A DNA stretch of 8,609 bases from JBCCFX01 sp039029515 (GTDB lineage: Bacteria; Planctomycetota; Phycisphaerae; Phycisphaerales; SM1A02): positions 1-8,609 of the forward strand of contig JBCCFX010000174.1 in the NCBI GenBank assembly GCA_039029515.1. The letters are read 5' to 3'. Of the stretch, positions 1-5,216 are shown in pieces (the stretch's first letter is position 1; every line of letters begins with the position of its first letter). The translations under genes and the position numbers were made by a program. Under the pieces are notes generated by a model, which made no database searches, was not told the origin of the DNA, and was given only the letters and a program-made list of their open reading frames with translations.

Positions 1-35
1 CACCAAAGTAAGAGTAGTCTTTGATGCGTCAGCAC

Positions 36-85
36 AATAGGATGGCAAGTCATTGAATCAATGGGATGGCAAGTCATTGAATCAA
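36..85. repeat. 24-bp tandem duplication overlapping the end of the histone-like gene
   Basis: Two copies of a near-identical block sit head to tail with a period of 24 bp (36-61 and 60-85). Twenty-two bases are identical, at 40-61 and 64-85. The second copy contains the stop codon (82-84) of the minus-strand histone-like gene, so the first copy lies just past the gene end in its 3' region. The junction also forms a short palindrome, CATTGA-A-TCAATG, at 51-63. It looks like a local slippage duplication. No terminator T-run accompanies it, so a regulatory role is not shown. Confidence 0.85.
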
Positions 86-303
86 GAAATGTACTTCTTG
101 CGAGTGGCCTTCTTGCGGGTCGACTTCTTGCGAGTGGCCTTCTTACGGGTCGACTTCTTGCGTGTCGACTTCTTACGGGTCGACTTCTTACGGGTCGACT
201 TCTTGCGTGTCGCCTTCTTACGGGTCGACTTCTTACGTGTGGCCTTCTTGCGCGTCGTCTTGCGACGCGTGGCCTTCTTCCTCGTGGCGCGCTTTTTAGC
301 CAT
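82..303 (-). CDS. Lys/Arg-rich pentapeptide-repeat histone-like protein
   Basis: This 73-aa protein is almost entirely a pentapeptide repeat. After MAKKRA come 13 tandem units of TRKK(A/S), the last incomplete, ending in YIS; unit 2 is the variant TRRKT. It has essentially no acidic residues and no hydrophobic core, so it should be a disordered polycation. Such composition resembles histone H1 C-terminal tails, chlamydial Hc1/Hc2 and other bacterial Lys-rich nucleoid proteins, which bind and compact DNA without sequence specificity; that role is inferred here. The ATG at 301-303 has a good Shine-Dalgarno AGGAG (complement of 313-317) nine bases upstream, which supports translation. The gene is divergent from dapB. 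The opposite strand also has long open frames over the repeat, a by-product of the 15-bp periodicity. A ribosomal or RNA-binding role is possible, but DNA binding is the best guess. Confidence 0.8.
   Translation of the reverse strand: MAKKRATRKKATRRKTTRKKATRKKSTRKKATRKKSTRKKSTRKKSTRKKSTRKKATRKKSTRKKATRKKYIS
94..288. repeat. 15-bp minisatellite coding for the pentapeptide repeats
   Basis: Thirteen head-to-tail 15-bp units lie within the histone-like gene. On the plus strand each reads approximately CTTCTTRCGNGTNGN. Unit variants alternate between endings in GGC (Ala codon) and CGA (Ser codon), and several units are exact copies (for example 139-153, 169-183, 184-198 and 214-228). Because the period is a multiple of three, copy gain or loss keeps the frame, so allele length may vary between strains. 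There are no spacers, so this is not a CRISPR array. Confidence 0.95.
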
Positions 304-411
304 GACTGTGATCTCCTGTGATTGCTAGCATGTCGGAGCAGAAGAGAACGCAGCGCTCTTCAGGAGGACGAACGATCACAAAGGCTGCAATGGCACGAGT
401 CGATCGTCCAC

Positions 412-427
412 GGTAAAAATTTTTACC
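412..427. promoter_or_regulatory. perfect 16-bp palindrome, candidate operator
   Basis: GGTAAAAATTTTTACC is a perfect inverted repeat with 8-bp arms and no spacer. It lies in the divergent region between the histone-like gene (start 303) and dapB (probable start 454), 26 bases before the dapB start. Its AT-rich centre stands out in a GC-rich surround. The symmetry and position fit a dimeric transcription-factor site or a bent AT-rich promoter element; the cognate factor is unknown. If dapB were instead translated from 322, the site would be inside the coding region. Confidence 0.45.
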
Positions 428-444
428 TCTATCGGCCGCTGATT

Positions 445-449
445 GGAAG
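445..449 (+). promoter_or_regulatory. possible Shine-Dalgarno for the dapB TTG start
   Basis: GGAAG lies four bases before the TTG at 454-456. It is the only purine-rich ribosome-binding-like sequence upstream of a possible in-frame start. The far upstream TTG at 322 has none, because the sequence in front of it is the reverse complement of the neighbouring gene's Shine-Dalgarno. Confidence 0.4.
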
Positions 450-453
450 ACAC

Positions 454-1212
454 TTGACAGATTTTGCTGGTGCGACACCTGATGCGACTGTTTCGCACGC
501 TTCGCGCGTTGATCTGGTCGTGCATGGTCCGCGTGGCCGGATGGGGCAGCGCATCGTTGCGTTGGCGTCATCGGATGCGCGTGTCGCGTCGGTGTATGCG
601 TGGGATCGGGAGCAGTCGTGCAGCGCGTTGGTTTCGCGTGCGGCGGCGCCGGTGGTGCTGATTGACGTGACGTCCGATCACGGCGCGCTGCGCGCGATAA
701 ACGAGGCTCACGACCTCAAAATCCCCGTTTGTATCGCAACAACAGGATTGCGCGCGTCAACCGAAGACCGAATGCGCGCGGTGAGTTCGCATGTCCCGGT
801 GCTGTTCGCGCCCAATACATCAATGGGTATGGCGGTGCTTCGCGTGCTGCTCGTGCACGCGTCAGAACGGCTTGCGCAGCGCGCGGATGTGCGGCTGTCA
901 GAGGCCCATCATCACGCCAAGAAAGACGCGCCATCGGGCACCGCGCGCGTGCTACGAAAAATTTTGAATGATTGTGGTTTTCCTTCCATTTCCGACGCGG
1001 AAACGGACGTTGTTCGCGCCGGCGACACGATTGGCACCCATGTCGTGACGTTCACACTTGGCGATGAAACGCTCTCCATGCGTCATGAGTGTCACGATCG
1101 TGACGTGTTCGCGCGCGGTGCGATCGATGCGGCGTGCTGGCTCGCGACGCAATCGCCGGGCATGTACGACATGGACGACGTCATCGCTTCATCCATTCAT
1201 CCGGATGGGTGA
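454..1212 (+). CDS. dapB: 4-hydroxy-tetrahydrodipicolinate reductase (DapB)
   Basis: DapB reduces hydroxy-tetrahydrodipicolinate to tetrahydrodipicolinate with NAD(P)H in the cytosol, the second committed step of the diaminopimelate/lysine pathway. It supplies peptidoglycan and protein synthesis. From the start chosen here the protein has 252 aa, the usual family size. The Rossmann nucleotide-binding loop GPRGRMG is at residues 25-31, followed by the ATTGL segment near 95-98. The substrate/catalytic signature EAHHHAKKDAPSGTA lies near 150-164, with His152/His153 and Lys156 matching the catalytic His-His and Lys of the E. coli enzyme. The C-terminal FARGAIDAACWL and GMYDMDDV segments are typical. 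No ATG is available in frame. The frame stays open back to 322, but that extension lacks homology-like features and a ribosome site, so the TTG at 454 is preferred with moderate certainty. The stop is one base from the stop of the convergent gene. Confidence 0.95.
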   Translation: MTDFAGATPDATVSHASRVDLVVHGPRGRMGQRIVALASSDARVASVYAWDREQSCSALVSRAAAPVVLIDVTSDHGALRAINEAHDLKIPVCIATTGLRASTEDRMRAVSSHVPVLFAPNTSMGMAVLRVLLVHASERLAQRADVRLSEAHHHAKKDAPSGTARVLRKILNDCGFPSISDAETDVVRAGDTIGTHVVTFTLGDETLSMRHECHDRDVFARGAIDAACWLATQSPGMYDMDDVIASSIHPDG

Positions 1213-1213
1213 A

Positions 1214-1717
1214 TCACCGTGCTTCGGTGAGTGCGAGGTGTCGGATCTCGCCGGTGAGCGACGAGACATCGACATCGTTCACATCGTTGTAGCACGCAAT
1301 CGCATCGTGATCGTCGAATCCTTGCGGGACGCGGCTGCGCACGATGCCGAGATACGGGTTGTACCAGTACATCGCGGTCTCAGATGTGGTGGCCACGCGA
1401 TCGATGGGATGCAGCAGGAAGCGTTCATCGACAGAGGCGATTTCCATCCATGGTCGATCGAGATCAAGCATCGGGTTCAGCGGTGCGCCATCGGGGAACC
1501 ATGTGGGATCGATGGTCAGTGGATACGCGCGTTCAGCCTGGCGTCGTCGCAGCAGTTCGGACTGCAGCGTGAGCTGGCGTTCGATGCGTCGCAGTTCCAG
1601 CCTCGCATCGATGCGATGATCGGACGTGCGAGCGCGTTGATGCAGTTCGTGCATGATGATGCCTGCGGCGACGAGGAGAACGACGAGCAGGCCAAGCCAG
1701 TTCAGGACGGTGCGCAT
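1214..1717 (-). CDS. membrane-anchored hypothetical protein, weakly pseudopilin-like
   Basis: This 167-aa protein is not confidently recognised. Residues 4-22 form one hydrophobic segment (LNWLGLLVVLLVAAGII) after a short basic N-terminus. A charged, probably helical or coiled-coil stretch follows (about 26-63, with many Arg/Glu/Leu). The C-terminal part is richer in Trp, Tyr and Pro, with WFPDGAPLNP, RPW and YWYNPYLGIVRSRVP. An N-terminal helix, amphipathic continuation and small globular C-domain recall type II secretion/type IV pseudopilins, but the GFTLxE prepilin cleavage motif is absent, so this is only a resemblance. The ATG at 1715-1717 has AGGA (complement of 1724-1727) six bases upstream. 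It is convergent with dapB (1-bp gap) and divergent from the M16 gene. It probably acts at the inner membrane with its C-domain outside the cytoplasm. Confidence 0.7.
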   Translation of the reverse strand: MRTVLNWLGLLVVLLVAAGIIMHELHQRARTSDHRIDARLELRRIERQLTLQSELLRRRQAERAYPLTIDPTWFPDGAPLNPMLDLDRPWMEIASVDERFLLHPIDRVATTSETAMYWYNPYLGIVRSRVPQGFDDHDAIACYNDVNDVDVSSLTGEIRHLALTEAR

Positions 1718-1923
1718 GGGGAGTCCTCGCGCGTGCCTCCGACGTGTTGTGATGGTCTGATGCGTCCGGTGCCGTTGCCAGCGGAATACGGGTGGTGGTT
1801 CGGGATGGCGGGGCGAGGATGCGAACCTTTGCGTTCCTCTCGTGTCGTGCTGGTCGTGAAGGTGTGTTCTCGGACACGACGTGCGTCGCGGGCGGACGTA
1901 TCATGCGAGGCCATCCACCTTCT

Positions 1924-1929
1924 GAGGAG
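1924..1929 (+). promoter_or_regulatory. Shine-Dalgarno fixing the M16 start
   Basis: GAGGAG lies six bases before the GTG at 1936-1938. It favours this GTG over upstream in-frame starts, of which the frame has several back to 1792. The extra 48 residues of the longer reading look unlike an M16 N-terminus. Confidence 0.75.
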
Positions 1930-1935
1930 CTTCCC

Positions 1936-3183
1936 GTGACTGCCGACACGCACATCATCAGGACTCTGTCATGCGGCATGCCAGTGTTGATTGAGCGGGT
2001 GCCATCGGTGTCGTCGGTCGCGATGCGGTGGTTGCTGCCGATCGGGGCGGCGACGGATGGCGCGCACGAGGACGGGTTCGCGTCGATGCTGTGCGAGTAT
2101 CTGTTTCGCGGTTCGGGCGATCTTGACAGCCGGTCGCACAGCGATGCGTTGGATCGACTGGGTGTGCAGCGTCATGCATCGGTGGGGACGCATCACATGC
2201 ATCTGTCGGCGACGATGGTCGGATCGCGGGTGGCGGAGGCGTTGCCATTGCTGGTGGATGTTGTGCGGCGTCCCCGGTTCGAGCCGGATGATCTGGAGCC
2301 GATTCGGAGTCTGTGTCTGCAGACATTGCAGGGTCTGGATGATGATCCTCGGCATCTGGTGATGTTGAAAGTGCGGGAGAACCACCTTGCGGCGCCGTTC
2401 AATCGGGCGGGGTACGGCGAGGCTGACGTGCTGAGCAGTGCGACGCACGAGGCGATCGTGCAGTCATATGCGCGGCGAACAGACCCGTCGAAGTCGATCC
2501 TCTCGCTGGCAGGCGACGTTGATCCGGAGCGCACGATTGATCAGCTCGAGTCATTGCTGAGCGGCTGGAGCGGTACGACGACGGAGCCGGCGGCGACGGA
2601 CGAGCCGCGTCGAGGTTCGCACCATGTGATGCAGGACAGTGCGCAGGTTCACATCGGGATGTCGTACGACGCCCCGAGTGCGGTGGATCAGGACACGATG
2701 CTGGAGCGGCTCGGCGTGCATGTGCTCGGGCAGTCATCGTCAGGTCGTCTGTTTACTGAGGTTCGTCAGAAGCGTTCGTTGTGTTACAGCGTTGGTGCGA
2801 GTTATCGCGCGGGGCGTGATACGGGTCGGATTTCGTTCTACGCGGGGACGACGCCGGAGCGGGCGCAGGAGACGCTGGATGTCAGCCTGCGTGAGATCCA
2901 CCGGATGCAAGAGGGTGTATCGGCGGACGAGTTTCATCGTGCGGTCATCGGGATGAAGAGTTCGCTGGTGATGGCGGGGGAGTCAACGACGGCGCGATCG
3001 GCGGCGTTGTCGGGTGACTGGTTCCGTCTGGGTCGAACGCGAACGCTGGCGGACATTGCGGCGGAGGTCGATGCGATCACGCATGACGACCTGAACGCGT
3101 ACCTCGCTCGGCGTGTGCCTGAGGCGTTCACGATCGTGGCTTTGGGGCCGGCGCCGCTGGCGGTGCCGGAAGCGGTGGCCTGA
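1936..3183 (+). CDS. M16-family peptidase-like protein lacking the zinc motif
   Basis: This 415-aa, two-domain protein has the layout of bacterial M16B (mitochondrial processing peptidase/PqqF-like) proteins: an N-terminal domain from about 5 to 210 and a C-terminal domain from about 235 to 405. Family landmarks include VLIERVPSVSSVAMRWLLPIGA near 17-38, the GYGEADVLSSATHEAI loop around 159-174, and SLAGDVDPE near 190. The C-domain motif SSSGRLFTEVRQKRSLCYSV carries Arg277 and Tyr284, which in the family contact substrate. The catalytic HxxEH, expected near residue 50, reads SMLCE (Ser50, Cys53, Glu54), so all three zinc and catalytic residues are replaced. Known M16 heterodimers pair one zinc-bearing subunit with a partner like this that keeps the R/Y motif. 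Either it has a catalytic partner elsewhere or it is a non-peptidase scaffold. No signal peptide is seen, so it is predicted cytosolic. It is likely co-transcribed with the 87-aa gene 39 bases downstream. Confidence 0.88.
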   Translation: MTADTHIIRTLSCGMPVLIERVPSVSSVAMRWLLPIGAATDGAHEDGFASMLCEYLFRGSGDLDSRSHSDALDRLGVQRHASVGTHHMHLSATMVGSRVAEALPLLVDVVRRPRFEPDDLEPIRSLCLQTLQGLDDDPRHLVMLKVRENHLAAPFNRAGYGEADVLSSATHEAIVQSYARRTDPSKSILSLAGDVDPERTIDQLESLLSGWSGTTTEPAATDEPRRGSHHVMQDSAQVHIGMSYDAPSAVDQDTMLERLGVHVLGQSSSGRLFTEVRQKRSLCYSVGASYRAGRDTGRISFYAGTTPERAQETLDVSLREIHRMQEGVSADEFHRAVIGMKSSLVMAGESTTARSAALSGDWFRLGRTRTLADIAAEVDAITHDDLNAYLARRVPEAFTIVALGPAPLAVPEAVA

Positions 3184-3210
3184 GCCATCGCTTCCCGGGG
3201 GTTCGCCTGT

Positions 3211-3216
3211 TACACT
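3211..3216 (+). promoter_or_regulatory. possible -10 element, leaderless start
   Basis: TACACT fits a TANNNT -10 hexamer and ends six bases before the ATG at 3223, which would place the transcription start at or next to the A of the ATG. No Shine-Dalgarno is present in the short CTTCGGTC-type leader. No clear -35 is visible at the expected distance, so this is weak. Confidence 0.25.
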
Positions 3217-3222
3217 TCGGTC

Positions 3223-3486
3223 ATGGCGCTTGAGACGAAACTTCCTGCTCCCGGCTCGCGGGTCCGCGTGACCCAGCAGATGCCGCATCGTGACCAGACG
3301 TGGGTGACCACGGCGGAAGGCGTGATCACGCGATTTCAGCAGACGAAGACGGGTTCATGGTTCGCGCACGCGAAGGACGACCAGTTATGGCTGGACCGTC
3401 TGGAGCTTCGTCTGGATGACGGCGAGATCGTGGTGTTCAACCTCGATCAGTATTCGCGGGTTGAAACGGTGTCATCTGCGGCCTGA
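3223..3486 (+). CDS. small conserved-looking hypothetical protein
   Basis: This 87-aa soluble protein is of unknown function. It has no membrane segment or signal peptide. The opening PGSRVRVTQ, the alternating hydrophobic/charged strands, GVITRFQQTKTGSWFAH and LDDGEIVVFNLDQYSRVE suggest a compact all-beta fold of SH3/KOW barrel type, an impression from the strand pattern and not from a recognised motif. The three Trp residues and LWLDRLELR look like a conserved core. It follows the M16 gene by 39 bases on the same strand and has no clear ribosome site, so it may be read through from upstream or start as a leaderless message. It ends 16 bp from the convergent lipoprotein gene with no hairpin terminator between them. 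Confidence 0.75.
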   Translation: MALETKLPAPGSRVRVTQQMPHRDQTWVTTAEGVITRFQQTKTGSWFAHAKDDQLWLDRLELRLDDGEIVVFNLDQYSRVETVSSAA

Positions 3487-3502
3487 CCGTGGCCTTCTCA
3501 AC

Positions 3503-4093
3503 TTACTCGTCACCTGATGTCAGCACGGCGGATGCTTCGAGCAGTTCGCCGTCTTCGGACATGTAGTACACGCGAATTTCGGGTTGTCCGGGCCGTTCCT
3601 CATCGGAGATACCGAGGAGAAAGAGGTACGTGCGGGTGACGACGTCGTAGCGTTCGCGATTGGTGATGAGGTCGGTGAGATCGACTTCCCAGGTGACGAG
3701 GCTGGCGACGCCGGCGGTACCGCCTTGTCGGTCGTGCAGATCGATGCGTACGCGTCCGAATGCTTTGCAGGTGTGGTCATCCTCATCGAGGAATTCGACC
3801 CGGAGTTCGAGCAGCAGTCGGTTGCTCGGCATTTCGCGGACGTAGCGCGTGAGCGGATGGATTCGCATGGAGCGTGGCCAGAACGGCCAGGCCTGGGCGT
3901 CATTGCTGTCGTTGGTGAGCAGGGTGTTGCCGGGGCTGGGTACGCCGTTGGTGACGCCCGGTGCGGACATCGACGGTCCGGCGGCGGTGACCGGTTTGGG
4001 GGTGGTGGACGCGGATGGCGAGCACGCGACAAGGGTCAGCGCGCTGAGCGCTGTGACCATGCCACGTCCTCGCCATCGTTGTCGCGTCACCAT
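3503..4093 (-). CDS. lipoprotein of unknown function at the end of the capsid cassette
   Basis: This 196-aa predicted lipoprotein starts with a basic n-region (MVTRQRWRGRG), then a hydrophobic stretch ending in the lipobox LVAC with Cys24. Ser follows the Cys, so outer-membrane sorting would be expected by Lol rules. Residues 25 to about 70 form a Ser/Thr/Pro/Gly-rich linker. The rest is a folded domain with RIHPLTR, a LELRVEFLDEDD strand pair, KAFGRVRIDL, WEVDL and YDVVTRTYLFLL, all suggesting a beta-sandwich. The start chosen at 4093 lies one base after the stop of the upstream gene (TGA-g-ATG), with AAGGA (complement of 4098-4102) in front, so translation is probably coupled. An extension to 4141 is open but would bury the lipobox. 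It is unusual to find a lipoprotein here. It may be a host-type protein linked to the element or part of a release apparatus; function is not assignable. Confidence 0.8.
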   Translation of the reverse strand: MVTRQRWRGRGMVTALSALTLVACSPSASTTPKPVTAAGPSMSAPGVTNGVPSPGNTLLTNDSNDAQAWPFWPRSMRIHPLTRYVREMPSNRLLLELRVEFLDEDDHTCKAFGRVRIDLHDRQGGTAGVASLVTWEVDLTDLITNRERYDVVTRTYLFLLGISDEERPGQPEIRVYYMSEDGELLEASAVLTSGDE

Positions 4094-4094
4094 C

Positions 4095-4388
4095 TCATCC
4101 TTCGTCGGCGCTCTGCCGGTATTTCGTCCAGCGTTCATCATCCAGTCGAAGCAGCAGGTCGGCCATGCGTCGTTGTGCTTCCTGAAGACCCGCGAGTGCG
4201 GCGGTATGTTCCTGCACGAGCCGGGTCAGTTCTGCGCCGCGAGTCTGTTCATGGCAGAGTTCGCGGTGCGCTTCATCCAATTGACGCTCGCGTGTGGTGG
4301 CGGCGCGTCGTTCCAGCAGCCAGAGGACGCCGATCAGCCCGGCGGGGCCGAATTGGGTCAATGCCTGCACGAGTTCCACGGACATCAT
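4095..4388 (-). CDS. single-pass membrane protein with coiled coil (phage holin/spanin-like position)
   Basis: This 97-aa protein has one hydrophobic segment at about residues 7-25 (ALTQFGPAGLIGVLWLL). A long charged, Glu/Gln/Arg/Leu-rich helix from about 30 to 88 is very likely a coiled coil. Small proteins of this build are common after phage head genes and are variously annotated as holin-like or XhlA-like. The cluster of Arg just after the membrane segment (ERRAATTRER) predicts the coiled coil on the cytoplasmic side by the positive-inside rule, which argues against a classical i-spanin. The start at 4388 is chosen for its Shine-Dalgarno at 4394-4398 and because it follows the adaptor stop by 25 bases; an upstream start at 4463 would overlap that gene by 50 bases. 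A second ATG follows immediately (4383-4385). The TGA end is coupled to the lipoprotein start. Confidence 0.7.
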   Translation of the reverse strand: MMSVELVQALTQFGPAGLIGVLWLLERRAATTRERQLDEAHRELCHEQTRGAELTRLVQEHTAALAGLQEAQRRMADLLLRLDDERWTKYRQSADEG

Positions 4389-4393
4389 CTCGT

Positions 4394-4398
4394 CTCCT
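4394..4398 (-). promoter_or_regulatory. Shine-Dalgarno fixing the start of the 97-aa membrane protein
   Basis: AGGAG (complement of CTCCT) lies five bases before the ATG at 4388, or eight before the next ATG. It sits in the 25-base gap after the adaptor gene and settles the start against the longer reading frame that begins at 4463. Confidence 0.75.
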
Positions 4399-4413
4399 GT
4401 GCGGTTCGTCACG

Positions 4414-5001
4414 TCATCGTCGGCGGAGTTGGCTGACGCCGGGGCGATTGCGGACGGGTTCATCTTCCTGAATCAGGGCAGCGGCTTCGGTCGCGAGGGT
4501 GCGGTAGTACCGGCCGCGTGTGGTGAGGGATTCGGCGGACCATCGGTTGGCACCTTCGGCTTCGAACATGCGTGCGAGTGCTTCGAGCGTGAGCAGCCGG
4601 CGAAGTGATTCGGGTCGATTCGTGGTTGTCGCATCGACGCCGAGGCGTTCAAAGAGTGCGTATTCGACATCCGTGATGGTGCGTTCAAAGGTTGCGATGC
4701 GTGCCTTGCCCATCGTTTGCGGCGGTGCGGGTCGGAGGTCGGCGAGGTCTTCGCAGCGCAGCCGGCTGACGCGCAGTTCGGTATCGCTGAGGACTTCGAC
4801 AACTTCAAGGACCATCACGGACGTGCAGACGATGTAGCCGGGCTGGACATCGACGGCGATGAACGACGCGGTGTCAGACGTGAGTGAAGTGCCGGCGATG
4901 TTGGCGTCATCGACATTGACAAGTGTGGTGGGCAGCGTGGTGGCATCAAGAAAGAGCGATGCGTCCATGCGCGCGAGATCGACGTCACGAATCCAGGTCA
5001 T
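4414..5001 (-). CDS. probable head-tail adaptor / head-completion protein
   Basis: This 195-aa protein is encoded directly after the major capsid gene. The N-terminal half (about 10-90) has short beta strands, including SFIAVDVQPGYIV and VLEVVEVLSDTELRVSRLR, a pattern seen in small phage head proteins. The C-terminal half (about 97-180) is mostly helical: FERTITDVEYALFERLG, RRLLTLEALARMFEAEG and a final YYRTLATEAAALIQED helix. Helical-bundle adaptors (gp15/gp6-like connectors) stack on the portal and close the head; position and fold impression suggest that role, but no specific family is claimed. The start is uncertain: ATGs at 5007 and 5001 are both preceded only by a pyrimidine-rich leader with no Shine-Dalgarno. 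The frame remains open upstream to 5103 through the low-complexity tract, giving a Phe/Pro-rich stretch that looks non-coding. Confidence 0.65.
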   Translation of the reverse strand: MTWIRDVDLARMDASLFLDATTLPTTLVNVDDANIAGTSLTSDTASFIAVDVQPGYIVCTSVMVLEVVEVLSDTELRVSRLRCEDLADLRPAPPQTMGKARIATFERTITDVEYALFERLGVDATTTNRPESLRRLLTLEALARMFEAEGANRWSAESLTTRGRYYRTLATEAAALIQEDEPVRNRPGVSQLRRR

Positions 5002-5019
5002 GATCATGGGTGTAGGGAT

Positions 5020-5059
5020 GGGGGGAAAGGGAAAAGGGAAAAGGGAAGAGGGAGGAGGA
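5020..5059 (+). repeat. 40-nt uninterrupted polypurine tract with G-quadruplex potential
   Basis: From 5020 to 5059 the plus strand has no pyrimidine. It carries G-runs at 5020-5025, 5029-5031, 5036-5038, 5043-5045 and 5050-5052, separated by three or four purines, mostly a 7-bp GGGAAAA period. Five G-runs of at least three with loops under seven bases meet the standard G4 pattern. The mirror-like purine tract could also form triplex DNA. It lies 19 bases before the adaptor start; in the cassette transcript it is the C/U-rich complement, so the G4 would form on the non-transcribed DNA strand. Confidence 0.85.
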
Positions 5060-5163
5060 CAGAAGCGGGGGCTGTGAAACCATTGACGAGGGTGAAGGAA
5101 CATGTACGAATCAGGACATGAGTCAGAGGGAACAGAAGATGGTGTTCATGGTGGTCGAACACG

Positions 5164-5216
5164 ACGTCATGCGCTGATGACGTTGGTGGCGGGCCTGTCG
5201 GCCTGCCCATCAGCGC
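5164..5216. other. two overlapping, mutually exclusive hairpins
   Basis: Hairpin A pairs ACGTCAT (5164-5170) with ATGACGT (5177-5183) around a 6-nt loop. Hairpin B pairs GCGCTGATG (5171-5179) with CATCAGCGC (5208-5216) and stacks on an inner stem, 5188-5195 with 5200-5207, around loop TGTC. The inner stem is complete on the plus-strand RNA if one G-U pair is allowed, and has one A-C mismatch on the minus-strand RNA. An 8-nt bulge (5180-5187) separates the B stems. A and B share 5177-5179, and the arm of B occupies the loop of A, so they cannot coexist. No T-run follows on either strand, so neither is a standard terminator. Confidence 0.6.

Noticed and set aside
94..288. CRISPR-like regular repeat array
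   Set aside because: The 15-bp units are contiguous with no spacers and encode an in-frame pentapeptide repeat with a good ribosome site on the minus strand.
53..328. Plus-strand open frames over the 15-bp repeat (FLRVD/FLRVA-type and LLAGR-type proteins)
   Set aside because: They are periodicity shadows of the minus-strand gene; neither has a Shine-Dalgarno, and the minus frame gives a sensible polycationic protein.
1811..1834. tRNA 3'-end-like string on the minus strand (GGTTCGCATCC followed by a CGCCCCGCCA-like end)
   Set aside because: The T-stem pairing fails at two positions, and no matching 5' acceptor (GGCGGGG) or anticodon arm is found upstream, so it is not called as a tRNA or att remnant.
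3584..4471. Long plus-strand frame opposite the lipoprotein and membrane-protein genes
   Set aside because: It is antisense to two genes with clear starts, a lipobox and a coiled coil, and its own product is Gly/Arg-rich without domain features.
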